This document shows, one piece after another, positions 8,983-16,095 of a stretch of 31,228 bases of DNA. The notes beneath the pieces were generated by a model. It did no database searches and was not told where the DNA came from. It saw only the letters and a program-made list of their open reading frames with translations. The position numbers and the translations under genes were made by a program. Source of the stretch: an uncultured bacterium (GTDB taxonomy: Bacteria > Bacteroidota > Bacteroidia > Bacteroidales > Bacteroidaceae); assembly GCA_905215555.1 (NCBI GenBank), contig CAJMQU010000053.1, positions 1-31,228 on the forward strand. The letters are read 5' to 3'. Position 1 is the stretch's first letter; every line of letters starts with the position of its first letter.

Positions 8983-9039
8983 CACAGTCAGCAGTTAGCG
9001 GTTTAACATATATGAATTAAGAGGTTAACTTAATAAGTA

Positions 9040-9073
9040 CAAATATAGGTGTTTATTCTGACATATAGTCAAA
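9040..9073 (-). promoter_or_regulatory. Promoter of the carboxyltransferase-like gene
   Basis: On the minus strand a TTTG -33 box (9070-9073) is followed after 22 bp by TATATTTG (9040-9047), a good match to the Bacteroides promoter. It predicts a leader of roughly 50 nt before the ATG at 8982. Confidence 0.6.
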
Positions 9074-9192
9074 GATATCCCAAATATCTTCATGAAAAAA
9101 GATATGTTTTATATCATATTGAAACGATCGGTTGCAAGTCACACAAATAACAAGCCCCTTTCGCCACCCAACTCCGGTCACTCCCTAAAAAA

Positions 9193-9264
9193 ATGAAGTA
9201 CCAACCTCAGCTCTACGTCGCTCAACCTCAGCTTTACGACGCTCAACCTCAGCTTTAGATTCCT
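9193..9264. repeat. Three-copy 21-bp tandem repeat in a 427-bp intergenic region
   Basis: The unit CAACCTCAGCTNTACGNCGC-T occurs at 9202-9222, 9223-9243 and, with a diverged end, 9244-9264. The period is a multiple of three, and both strands stay open through it. On the plus strand an ATG at 9193 gives a 21-codon frame ending TAG at 9256, with heptads of AQPQLYD type. The minus strand would read AEVERRK heptads but has no start codon. No ribosome-binding or promoter evidence supports translation. The remaining non-coding DNA from 8983 to 9409 holds the carboxyltransferase promoter and an 11/12 inverted repeat (9284-9295 / 9347-9358, CTGTGTCNAAAG) that could end the sigma-factor transcript. 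Nothing else is recognised there. Confidence 0.7.
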
Positions 9265-9409
9265 TACCCTAAAAAGTACAAAACTGTGTCAAAAGCCACT
9301 TTATGTATTCCGGGCGAATGATTATTCTCCCCTACATAGCGCAGCTCTTTCGACACAGCTTCTACTAAGATTAAAATCTTTCAATATCTTCAATCTATAT
9401 CATCTGCTT

Positions 9410-9913
9410 TTAAACAAAGTCTTTTAATTCTTGTTGTAGCCGCTGGCGGGTGAAGAAGATACGGCTTTTTACAGTTCCTAAAGGCAATCCGAGCCGGTCG
9501 GCAATTTCACGGTATTTGAAACCAGAGACATGCATAGAGAAAGGTACTTTATAATCGCGTGGCAACGAATTAACAATGCGGTGCATCTCTTTCAAGTCAT
9601 AAGTGCCCTCGGTACTTGCGAAACCGGAGTTTTGCGGTAAACTCAGATGATAAAGGTTATCAGTCTGGTCCACAAAAGTCTGTTCGCGAACGATTCTACG
9701 GTAATTATTAATAAAAATATTACGCATGATGGTATACATCCACCCTTTGAAATTGGTATCGGGCATGTACTTGTCTTCGTTGTCCAACGCCTTGAGTGAG
9801 GTTTCCTGCAATAAATCATTAGCCTCCTCTTTATCGGCTGTCAACTTATATGCAAAGCGAAGCAGTTCTTCTTGCACACTAATCAAATCCTTCCTAAAAC
9901 TGTAGGTATTCAT
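9410..9913 (-). CDS. ECF-type RNA polymerase sigma factor
   Basis: This 167-residue group 4 sigma factor would direct RNA polymerase to a specific promoter set. Region 2 spans about 10-76, with the conserved DLLQETSLKAL and FKGWMYTIMRN segments. Region 4 spans about 108-162, with the helix-turn-helix YREIADRLGLPLGTVKSRI. The length is normal for the family. No FecR-type anti-sigma gene adjoins it, which is unlike the ECF genes tied to TonB receptors; the divergent neighbour is an M16 protease. A TATACTTG sequence (9961-9968, minus) is a possible -7 box. The regulon and signal cannot be read from here. Confidence 0.92.
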   Translation of the reverse strand: MNTYSFRKDLISVQEELLRFAYKLTADKEEANDLLQETSLKALDNEDKYMPDTNFKGWMYTIMRNIFINNYRRIVREQTFVDQTDNLYHLSLPQNSGFASTEGTYDLKEMHRIVNSLPRDYKVPFSMHVSGFKYREIADRLGLPLGTVKSRIFFTRQRLQQELKDFV

Positions 9914-10128
9914 ACTTTGCTGTTTTTAATTGGTTAATAATTATTTTAAATTCACGATTGCAAGTATAGGGAAGATTCCAAACTTCCGAGGGAGTAGTTC
10001 TGTTTTTCTTTAGGGCAAAAACTAACATTTGACAGTTTTCACCCCCTTTTTGAGAGTTTTCAGGTGTTATTTTCGATAAAAAGCGTATCTTTTTCCGAAG
10101 ATTTCGTAAAGTGTTTGTGATTTTTTTA

Positions 10129-10136
10129 TAGCTTTG
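10129..10136 (+). promoter_or_regulatory. -7 box of the M16 metalloprotease promoter
   Basis: TAGCTTTG matches TAnnTTTG and lies 43 bp before the ATG. The -33 region is not clear (a TTTCG at 10102-10106 is spaced too far). The 266-bp gap between this gene and the divergent sigma-factor gene holds both promoters and no other recognisable element. Confidence 0.5.
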
Positions 10137-10179
10137 CCTACATATAGCAAAAACACTTTATTTAAAAACACTTTAATTT

Positions 10180-13080
10180 ATGAGACGAATTTTTAAACTA
10201 TTCATTCTTCTGGCTGCCGTGGCTCTCTCTTTGCCGTCCTTCGGTCAAGGATTAAAAGCATTCAAGTTGAAGAATGGTCTTTCCGTATATGTATGGGAAG
10301 ACAACACGAAATCGGATGTGTACGGTATCGTAGCCTGTCGGACAGGCTCGGTCAATGACCCGGCAGAATACACCGGATTGGCGCACTATCTGGAGCATGT
10401 GATGTTCAAAGGTACCGATAAGATCGGTGCACTGGACTGGGCTACTGAAAAACCGCTTTATGAAAAAATCATCGCCAAGTACGATGAAATGGCCGACGAA
10501 GCCGATCCCGTAAAGAAAGAAGCTATCGCAAAAGAAATCAACGAGCTGACCATAGAAGCAGCAAAGGTGAGTGTATCTACCGAATTCATGAACCTGATAG
10601 AAAGCATGGGTGGCAAGGGACTGAACGCCGGAACCAGCTTTGACGTGACCTACTATCACAACTCATTCCCTCCCTATCAGATCAACAAATGGCTGGAAAT
10701 CTACTCACAACGTATGATGAATCCGGTATTCCGTACCTTCCAGACGGAGTTGGAAAGTGTATATGAGGAATATAACATGTATCAGGACAACCCGAGCAGC
10801 GTACAGCAAGAGTTCATATCGAGCAAGGCATACGAGGGACATCCTTATGCACGCCCCATCATCGGGCTGCCCGAACACTTGAAGAACCCACGTCTGAGCA
10901 AGCTTATCGAGTACTACAACGACTGGTACACTCCCGAAAACATGGTACTCATCCTCGTAGGTAATGTTAATGCCAAACAAATCAGTGGCCGTATCAATGC
11001 TACATTCGGACGCCTGCCGGCTAAAGCCACTCCCGAACGCAAAACTTATCCCGACCTGGACATCAAAGGCCGCAAGCAATATAATGCCAAGGTGGGTTAT
11101 TATCCCAATGTATGCCTCGTATACAAAGGCGTGCCTGCCGGACATCCCGACGAAAAGCCTTTGGATATCGCCATGTCTTTGCTGAGCAACAACAGCAACA
11201 CCGGTACACTGGACAAGCTGACCATCGACGGTGAACTGACTCAGGGTTTCGCCTACTCCGACAGCCGTCGCGAACAAGGCCGTAACATCGTACGTTGCGT
11301 TCCTCTTTACGATGAAAACCAACGCCGTTTCGAATCAAACAAAAGTGCTGAAAAGAAAGCATTGAAAGCTATTGAGAAAGTAGCCAACGGCGAATTTGAA
11401 GAATGGCAGATCAATTCTATCAAAAACAATATGTGTCGTGATTTCGACCGCCGCATGGAGTCTAACACATACAAGGCACATATGCTGATGAACGCTTTCA
11501 TCAATGAAGAAGACCTGGGACAGGTACTCAACTACAAGGATGAGGTAATGGCCATCACAACAGACGATATCAAACGTGTTGCCAAACAATACCTGACCAA
11601 CGACTACCTTGCCATCTACATTGAAAAAGGCAAACTTGACAAGAGCGCTAAAATCAAAAAACCGGGATACAAACCCATTGAACCTCCTGTAGGCAAACAA
11701 TCATTGTATGCCACACAGTTCAAAAACATGCCTATCGGACAAGTAGATGAGAAATTCATCAACTTCAGTGACGTACAAAGCAAGAAGTTGAACGACCGTT
11801 CTAAGATGTACTACACACAGAATCCGGAAAACAACGTATTCAGTCTGACCCTGCGCTACGGTGTCGGCGAACGCGAATTCCGTAAACTGGGCATTGCAGC
11901 CGACTTGATGAACAATGCCGGCATCATGGGTGCATACGAACCGCAACAACTGAAAGAAGAACTCGGTAAACTGAACGCTACCTGCGAAGTTAGTGCCAAC
12001 AGCAATTACCTCTACATTACGATGGAAGGTTACGAAGAAACTTTGCCGCAAGCTTGCCAACTCCTTGCCCGTCAAATTCTGATGCCGAAACTGGACGACA
12101 AACAGTTGAGCCGTATCAAAGGTTCTATGTTGGGTAGCCGCCAGCAACGCAAAGAAAATGTGAACGCTTTGTCCAGCGCACTCATGCAATACCTGATTTA
12201 CCAGAACAAATCAGCCTATATCGACGAGTTAACAGATAAGGAAGTTTACGAATTGCAGATTTCCGAACTGACAGGCGACATCAACCGTGCTGCCAACTAC
12301 GAGGCTGAAATCTTCTATTGCGGAACGATACCTTTCGACAATGCTTATGACATCCTCAGCAAAAACCTGCCGCTGGTTGCCAACGAAAAGCCGTCTGCCT
12401 CACCGCAAGACAAACCTATGGCTACCGTAACGGAAAACACCGTTTACTTCCTGCCCAACTCTGATGCAGAACAGGCACAAATCTACTTCTACATGCCGAT
12501 GGAAAAGTATGATACGAAAGATGACGTGATCCGTGACGCATTCAACCAATATTTCTCCGGTGGTTTCAACGGACTGGTACTCGATGAAATCCGTGGAAAA
12601 CGTTCGATGGCTTATTCAGCCGGAGCATACATCGGCACACCTACATTGCCGGGCAACCCGACTTACCTCTTCGGCAACATCGGTACGCAGAACGACAAGG
12701 CCAACGATGCACTGGATGTATTCATGGGTCTGATTACAGACATGCCGAAGAATGCCGAACGTATAGACAACATCAAGAGTTACATGCGCCAGGAAATGCT
12801 GACCACGCATCCTTCTTTCCGCAACAAGGCTGAATACATGAGATCACTGCAACGCGTAGGCTACAACGATGACCCCACCAAGCAGAATCTGCCTAAGGTT
12901 GACGCCCTGACTTTCGATGACATCGTGAAGTATTACGAAGAGAACGTCAAAGGTAAACCCTACTGCATCGGCATCATGGGTAACCCGAAAGATATCGACG
13001 TGAAGAAACTTGAGAAATATGGTAAAGTAGTGAAGCTGAATGAAAGAAAACTGTTCAACACGAAAGATGCCATGTTCTGA
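10180..13080 (+). CDS. Exported M16 family zinc metalloprotease (pitrilysin/insulinase type, full-length)
   Basis: The product is 966 residues. A signal peptide (about 1-22, ending SFGQ) sends it to the periplasm or outer membrane. The inverted zinc motif HYLEH (His69, Glu72, His73) opens the first M16 domain. The distal glutamate cluster lies at 190-197 (ELESVYEE), placed far downstream by a charged helical insertion (about 95-135). The second half (about 545-940) repeats the fold and carries the RxxxY-like segment (RGKRSMAYS) used in substrate binding, without its own HxxEH. This is the usual active/inactive pairing that forms a peptide-degrading chamber. It is monocistronic, with a TAGCTTTG box upstream and a small hairpin just after the stop. 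Confidence 0.93.
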   Translation: MRRIFKLFILLAAVALSLPSFGQGLKAFKLKNGLSVYVWEDNTKSDVYGIVACRTGSVNDPAEYTGLAHYLEHVMFKGTDKIGALDWATEKPLYEKIIAKYDEMADEADPVKKEAIAKEINELTIEAAKVSVSTEFMNLIESMGGKGLNAGTSFDVTYYHNSFPPYQINKWLEIYSQRMMNPVFRTFQTELESVYEEYNMYQDNPSSVQQEFISSKAYEGHPYARPIIGLPEHLKNPRLSKLIEYYNDWYTPENMVLILVGNVNAKQISGRINATFGRLPAKATPERKTYPDLDIKGRKQYNAKVGYYPNVCLVYKGVPAGHPDEKPLDIAMSLLSNNSNTGTLDKLTIDGELTQGFAYSDSRREQGRNIVRCVPLYDENQRRFESNKSAEKKALKAIEKVANGEFEEWQINSIKNNMCRDFDRRMESNTYKAHMLMNAFINEEDLGQVLNYKDEVMAITTDDIKRVAKQYLTNDYLAIYIEKGKLDKSAKIKKPGYKPIEPPVGKQSLYATQFKNMPIGQVDEKFINFSDVQSKKLNDRSKMYYTQNPENNVFSLTLRYGVGEREFRKLGIAADLMNNAGIMGAYEPQQLKEELGKLNATCEVSANSNYLYITMEGYEETLPQACQLLARQILMPKLDDKQLSRIKGSMLGSRQQRKENVNALSSALMQYLIYQNKSAYIDELTDKEVYELQISELTGDINRAANYEAEIFYCGTIPFDNAYDILSKNLPLVANEKPSASPQDKPMATVTENTVYFLPNSDAEQAQIYFYMPMEKYDTKDDVIRDAFNQYFSGGFNGLVLDEIRGKRSMAYSAGAYIGTPTLPGNPTYLFGNIGTQNDKANDALDVFMGLITDMPKNAERIDNIKSYMRQEMLTTHPSFRNKAEYMRSLQRVGYNDDPTKQNLPKVDALTFDDIVKYYEENVKGKPYCIGIMGNPKDIDVKKLEKYGKVVKLNERKLFNTKDAMF

Positions 13081-13104
13081 TTTTAGCGGCAAAGACCGCT
13101 AAAA
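13081..13104 (+). terminator. Short hairpin directly after the M16 gene
   Basis: TTTTAGCGG / CCGCTAAAA form a perfect 9-bp stem around CAAAGA, starting at the base after the stop codon. There is no separate U-tract, so termination strength is uncertain. Confidence 0.5.
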
Positions 13105-13116
13105 CCAGACTGAATG

Positions 13117-13214
13117 AAAGAATTAAAAATTAAAGAATTAACAAGGTGTGCAAAGGCAGCAGGTGCGAAGGCACTGAAAGCGGCTACTCCTTATTCTTTA
13201 ATTTTTAATTCTTT
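13117..13214. repeat. AT-rich inverted repeat element (22-bp perfect arms)
   Basis: The arms at 13117-13138 and 13193-13214 are perfect complements built from ATTCTTTAATTTTTA units. The right arm carries a second tandem copy running to about 13223. The 54-bp centre is GC-richer. The right arm and its extension contain the last sense codons and the stop of the minus-strand TRIC gene (encoded end ...IKN). It resembles small palindromic intergenic elements; no transposase or target-site duplication is seen. Confidence 0.7.
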
Positions 13215-13848
13215 AATTTTTAATGGAACTGTCCTCTTCTCCACTTCCCGAAAGAATCGGCAGACATATATTATATTTCACCGCCAGAATGCGCGTCACA
13301 AAAACCGACACACCGCCTACCACCTGGCAACCGTAAGAGTGCATTCCCAATGCATGGCACAACCAGTAAGCCGTGCCGCCTACCACGCATGCCATCGCAT
13401 AAATCTCTTTTCTGAAAATCAGCGGAATCTCATTGATGAACACATCCCGGATTACACCACCCGCAGCACCTGTAATGCTGCCCATGATGATAGCTACCCA
13501 GAACGGATACCCCAACGCGATGCTCTTCCCTACACCAACCACCGTAAACAGCGCCAGACCGATGCTATCGAATATAAAGAACGTATTATGCAAATGGATA
13601 AGGTGCTTACCGAAAAGAATCACCCAAAGCAGGGCCAGTCCCGTACATATCAAATAGATAGGATCGGTCATCCACCCTGGTGTCACCCCCAGCAGCACAT
13701 CGCGTATCGTACCGCCTCCGATGGCTGTTACGAACCCCACCACATACGCCCCAAACCAGTCGAAGCGCTTTGCCGATGCCAGACGGATGCCACTGATAGC
13801 AAACGCAAACGTACCTATAAAATCGAGTATTTGAACAAATGTTGGCAT
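13213..13848 (-). CDS. TRIC / UPF0126 family inner-membrane cation channel protein
   Basis: The product is 211 residues with about seven hydrophobic helices. The internal duplication that marks the family is clear: GGGTIRD (44-50) and GAAGGVIRD (127-135), each at the end of a helix triplet. Prokaryotic homologues are trimeric monovalent-cation channels; the physiological role is not settled. The ATG at 13848 is preferred over an in-frame TTG three codons upstream. The last codons lie within the AT-rich inverted repeat, so the tail after about residue 200 may have been shaped by that element. It is divergent from the epimerase homologue. Confidence 0.88.
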   Translation of the reverse strand: MPTFVQILDFIGTFAFAISGIRLASAKRFDWFGAYVVGFVTAIGGGTIRDVLLGVTPGWMTDPIYLICTGLALLWVILFGKHLIHLHNTFFIFDSIGLALFTVVGVGKSIALGYPFWVAIIMGSITGAAGGVIRDVFINEIPLIFRKEIYAMACVVGGTAYWLCHALGMHSYGCQVVGGVSVFVTRILAVKYNICLPILSGSGEEDSSIKN

Positions 13849-13943
13849 GATAATCAATGATTAATATTTAAACGTTTGATGTTTTATTATTGACAGTCAT
13901 TAAAATTATCGGCAAAGTAACGAATAATTTCCCTAAGAAAACG

Positions 13944-13951
13944 TACATTTG
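13944..13951 (+). promoter_or_regulatory. -7 box upstream of the epimerase homologue
   Basis: TACATTTG matches TAnnTTTG and lies 29 bp before the ATG. No good -33 box was found. Confidence 0.45.
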
Positions 13952-13980
13952 TCTCTTGGAAATTTAAAAAAACAACAAAA

Positions 13981-15078
13981 ATGAAAATAACGATTGTGGC
14001 GGGAGCACGCCCCAACTTCATGAAAATAGCACCTATCACCCGTGCCATCAAAGCTGCGCAAGAAGCAGGAAAGCAAATCTCATACCGCCTGGTCTACACC
14101 GGACGCCAGGATGACACCAGTCTGGATGCCTCCCTATTCTCCGACCTGGACATGAAGCAACCCGACGGTTACTTGGGTATCAGCGGACACGACCATTCTG
14201 AAGTGGCAGCCGCCATCATGCTCGCTTTCGAGAAGGAACTGAATAATCATCCCGCACAAGTGGTTCTTGTCGTAGACGACCTCACCGCCACCATGAGTTG
14301 TTCCATCGTCGCCAAGAAACGCGGCCTGAAAGTGGCCCACCTCATAGCCGGTACCCGCTCTTTCGATATGAACATGCCCCGGGAAGTGAACCGTACCATC
14401 GTGGACGCCATCTCCGACTATCTGTTCACAGCAGGCATGGTTGCCAACCGCAACCTGAACCAAGAGGGTATGATCCCCGAATACATCCATTATGTAGGTA
14501 ATATATTAATAGATACCGTCCGCTACAACCGTCACCGACTGTTGCAACCCGTATGGTTCTCCACTATGGGGTTGGAAAAGCGCGGTTACTTGTTACTGAC
14601 CCTCAACCGCCACGACTTATTGACAAAGAAACAAGTGCTCAATGCGCTGATGCAAACCCTGATAGAGAAATCCGAAGGTGTGCCCGTCATCGCCCCTCTG
14701 CATCCCTACGTGCAGAAAGCTATCAAGTCACTGGAAATCAATACTCCTAATCTGCACATCCTCCCGCCACAAAGTTACCTCCACTTCGGCTATCTTATCA
14801 ACAACGCCAAAGGCATCATCACCGACTCCGGAAATATCGCTGAGGAAGCCACTTTCCTCGACGTGCCTTGCATCACGCTCAACTCGTATGCCGAGCACCC
14901 CGAAACCTGGCGTGTAGGTACTAATGAACTAGTAAACGAAGATCCAGTTGCCCTTGCCTCTGTGCTGGAAAAGTTGATGCACGGCGAATGGAAACACACC
15001 ACCCTGCCCGACCGCTGGGACGGACGGACGGCGGAACGCATTGTGCAAACTCTGATTAACGGAGAACTAAAGGAATAA
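13981..15078 (+). CDS. Divergent non-hydrolysing UDP-GlcNAc 2-epimerase homologue (WecB/MnaA family)
   Basis: This 365-residue two-Rossmann-domain protein matches the family in length and order of motifs: GARPNFMKIAP, a TGRQDD segment (usually TGQHxxM), VVDDLTAT (usually GDT), AGTRS, PREVNR, LHPYVQ, TDSGNIAEEA, HPETW, WDGRTAERI. Canonical enzymes interconvert UDP-GlcNAc and UDP-ManNAc for surface polysaccharide. Of the catalytic residues known in E. coli WecB (Asp95, Glu117, Glu131, His213), only Asp100 and Glu135 align; Ile122 and Asn209 stand at the other two positions. It may use another substrate, or be a non-catalytic or binding homologue. It converges with a glycosyltransferase, with a 19-bp gap. 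Confidence 0.8.
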   Translation: MKITIVAGARPNFMKIAPITRAIKAAQEAGKQISYRLVYTGRQDDTSLDASLFSDLDMKQPDGYLGISGHDHSEVAAAIMLAFEKELNNHPAQVVLVVDDLTATMSCSIVAKKRGLKVAHLIAGTRSFDMNMPREVNRTIVDAISDYLFTAGMVANRNLNQEGMIPEYIHYVGNILIDTVRYNRHRLLQPVWFSTMGLEKRGYLLLTLNRHDLLTKKQVLNALMQTLIEKSEGVPVIAPLHPYVQKAIKSLEINTPNLHILPPQSYLHFGYLINNAKGIITDSGNIAEEATFLDVPCITLNSYAEHPETWRVGTNELVNEDPVALASVLEKLMHGEWKHTTLPDRWDGRTAERIVQTLINGELKE

Positions 15079-15097
15079 TAGAAACCGGAACAAGAAA

Positions 15098-15961
15098 TCA
15101 GGAAAGGGTTAACTTACAGAAATAGCCCAATTTATAAAAAGCGAAAAGTCTCAGGGAAGGATGCTTACCTGTAAGATTCTTCTCCAGAATACCTTTGGAA
15201 AGACGGAAAATGAAAGCAGTGAGTGCCACAGCATGAAACTGCTTTACTCCGTTGTACCAACGCAATAACCGAACATATGGAAGTAACTCCTGCTCATGCC
15301 CCAGCAGATTCTTCACGGAGCGACGCGTTTTATCCAAAAAAGCAGAGGCATCCTCCTCTACCAAATGCCAGACCGGATTTTCAATATGTAACACAGTTAC
15401 CCCCGCATCCTCCAACCTCTTCCCGAAAGCAGTATCCTCATACCCAAAGTGAAACGTCTCATCAAAACGGACACGTAAAAAGATCTCTTTCGGAATGAAG
15501 AAATTCATACTGATGAACTGTTGATAAGGATGTTTGTTCCGTTCAATTGCCGACTGTACTTCCACCCGCGTTCCATACTTATGCCGTAAAAACACATCGC
15601 CTGTTTTCTGATAAGAAAAGCCACCGCAAACAACCTGTGCACCAGCATGGCCAAGATAAACGGAAAGGAAATCATCTGCCACCGGCCTTGTATCCGTATC
15701 CAGAAAAAGCAAATAAGAATAGCGCGCCTGTCCTCCCAGATAATTCCGAATAAATGCCGGTCCATGATTTTCATCAAACTCAAACACATGGCAGCCTTCC
15801 AACACATTCAACACACGGTTTTCCTCTCTCACCTTTTCACACGACGCATCATCCGCCAACAGGATTTCAAAAGGAACTTTCGTCAGCAAAACCATATCAT
15901 GCAATCTCCTTACCAATGAGACGCAGGAGATATTGTATACCGGAACAAGTATAGATAACAT
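15098..15961 (-). CDS. Family 2 glycosyltransferase (cytoplasmic)
   Basis: The product is 287 residues with a GT-A fold starting at residue 1: LSILVPVYN, LLADDAS (Asp37-Asp38), LDTDT (DxD at 88-90) and the acceptor-site FGYEDTAFGKRL (Glu175-Asp176). There is no transmembrane segment, although the C-terminal 50 residues are basic and hydrophobic and may touch the membrane. A longer frame exists upstream, but MLSILVPVYN is the natural family start and the promoter abuts it. It is probably involved in LPS or capsule glycan assembly; donor and acceptor are unknown. Confidence 0.88.
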   Translation of the reverse strand: MLSILVPVYNISCVSLVRRLHDMVLLTKVPFEILLADDASCEKVREENRVLNVLEGCHVFEFDENHGPAFIRNYLGGQARYSYLLFLDTDTRPVADDFLSVYLGHAGAQVVCGGFSYQKTGDVFLRHKYGTRVEVQSAIERNKHPYQQFISMNFFIPKEIFLRVRFDETFHFGYEDTAFGKRLEDAGVTVLHIENPVWHLVEEDASAFLDKTRRSVKNLLGHEQELLPYVRLLRWYNGVKQFHAVALTAFIFRLSKGILEKNLTGKHPSLRLFAFYKLGYFCKLTLS

Positions 15962-15965
15962 AGTG

Positions 15966-15997
15966 CAAATATACTTTTTCTTTTGCCTCAGCACAAA
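15966..15997 (-). promoter_or_regulatory. Promoter abutting the start codon of the family 2 glycosyltransferase
   Basis: On the minus strand TTTG (15994-15997), a 20-bp spacer and TATATTTG (15966-15973) form a near-ideal Bacteroides promoter. The box ends only four bases before the ATG at 15961, so the transcript should be leaderless or nearly so. Confidence 0.65.
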
Positions 15998-16066
15998 AGA
16001 AAAATACAATAAACATTCCTCTTCTTTCTTTAGAGTATATTTACTTCTTATTTAGCTGTAATTTGC

Positions 16067-16074
16067 TACCTTTG
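16067..16074 (+). promoter_or_regulatory. -7 box of the DUF5686-rarA transcription unit
   Basis: TACCTTTG is a strong -7 match, 21 bp before the ATG at 16096. It overlaps an upstream in-frame start at 16063, which is therefore unlikely to be used. The -33 region is AT-rich without a TTTG. Confidence 0.55.
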
Positions 16075-16095
16075 CAGCCTCATTTTGACTTAAAT

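Noticed and set aside
9202..9264. CRISPR-like repeat
   Set aside because: The copies are directly adjacent with no spacers and no cas genes are present; it is a simple tandem repeat.
10705..11322. A 205-codon minus-strand frame inside the M16 gene
   Set aside because: It is a shadow of the conserved protease coding sequence with no supporting signal.
13114..13860. A 248-codon plus-strand frame over the inverted repeat and the TRIC gene
   Set aside because: It reads through the repeat and antisense to a well-supported seven-helix membrane protein, and has no family resemblance.
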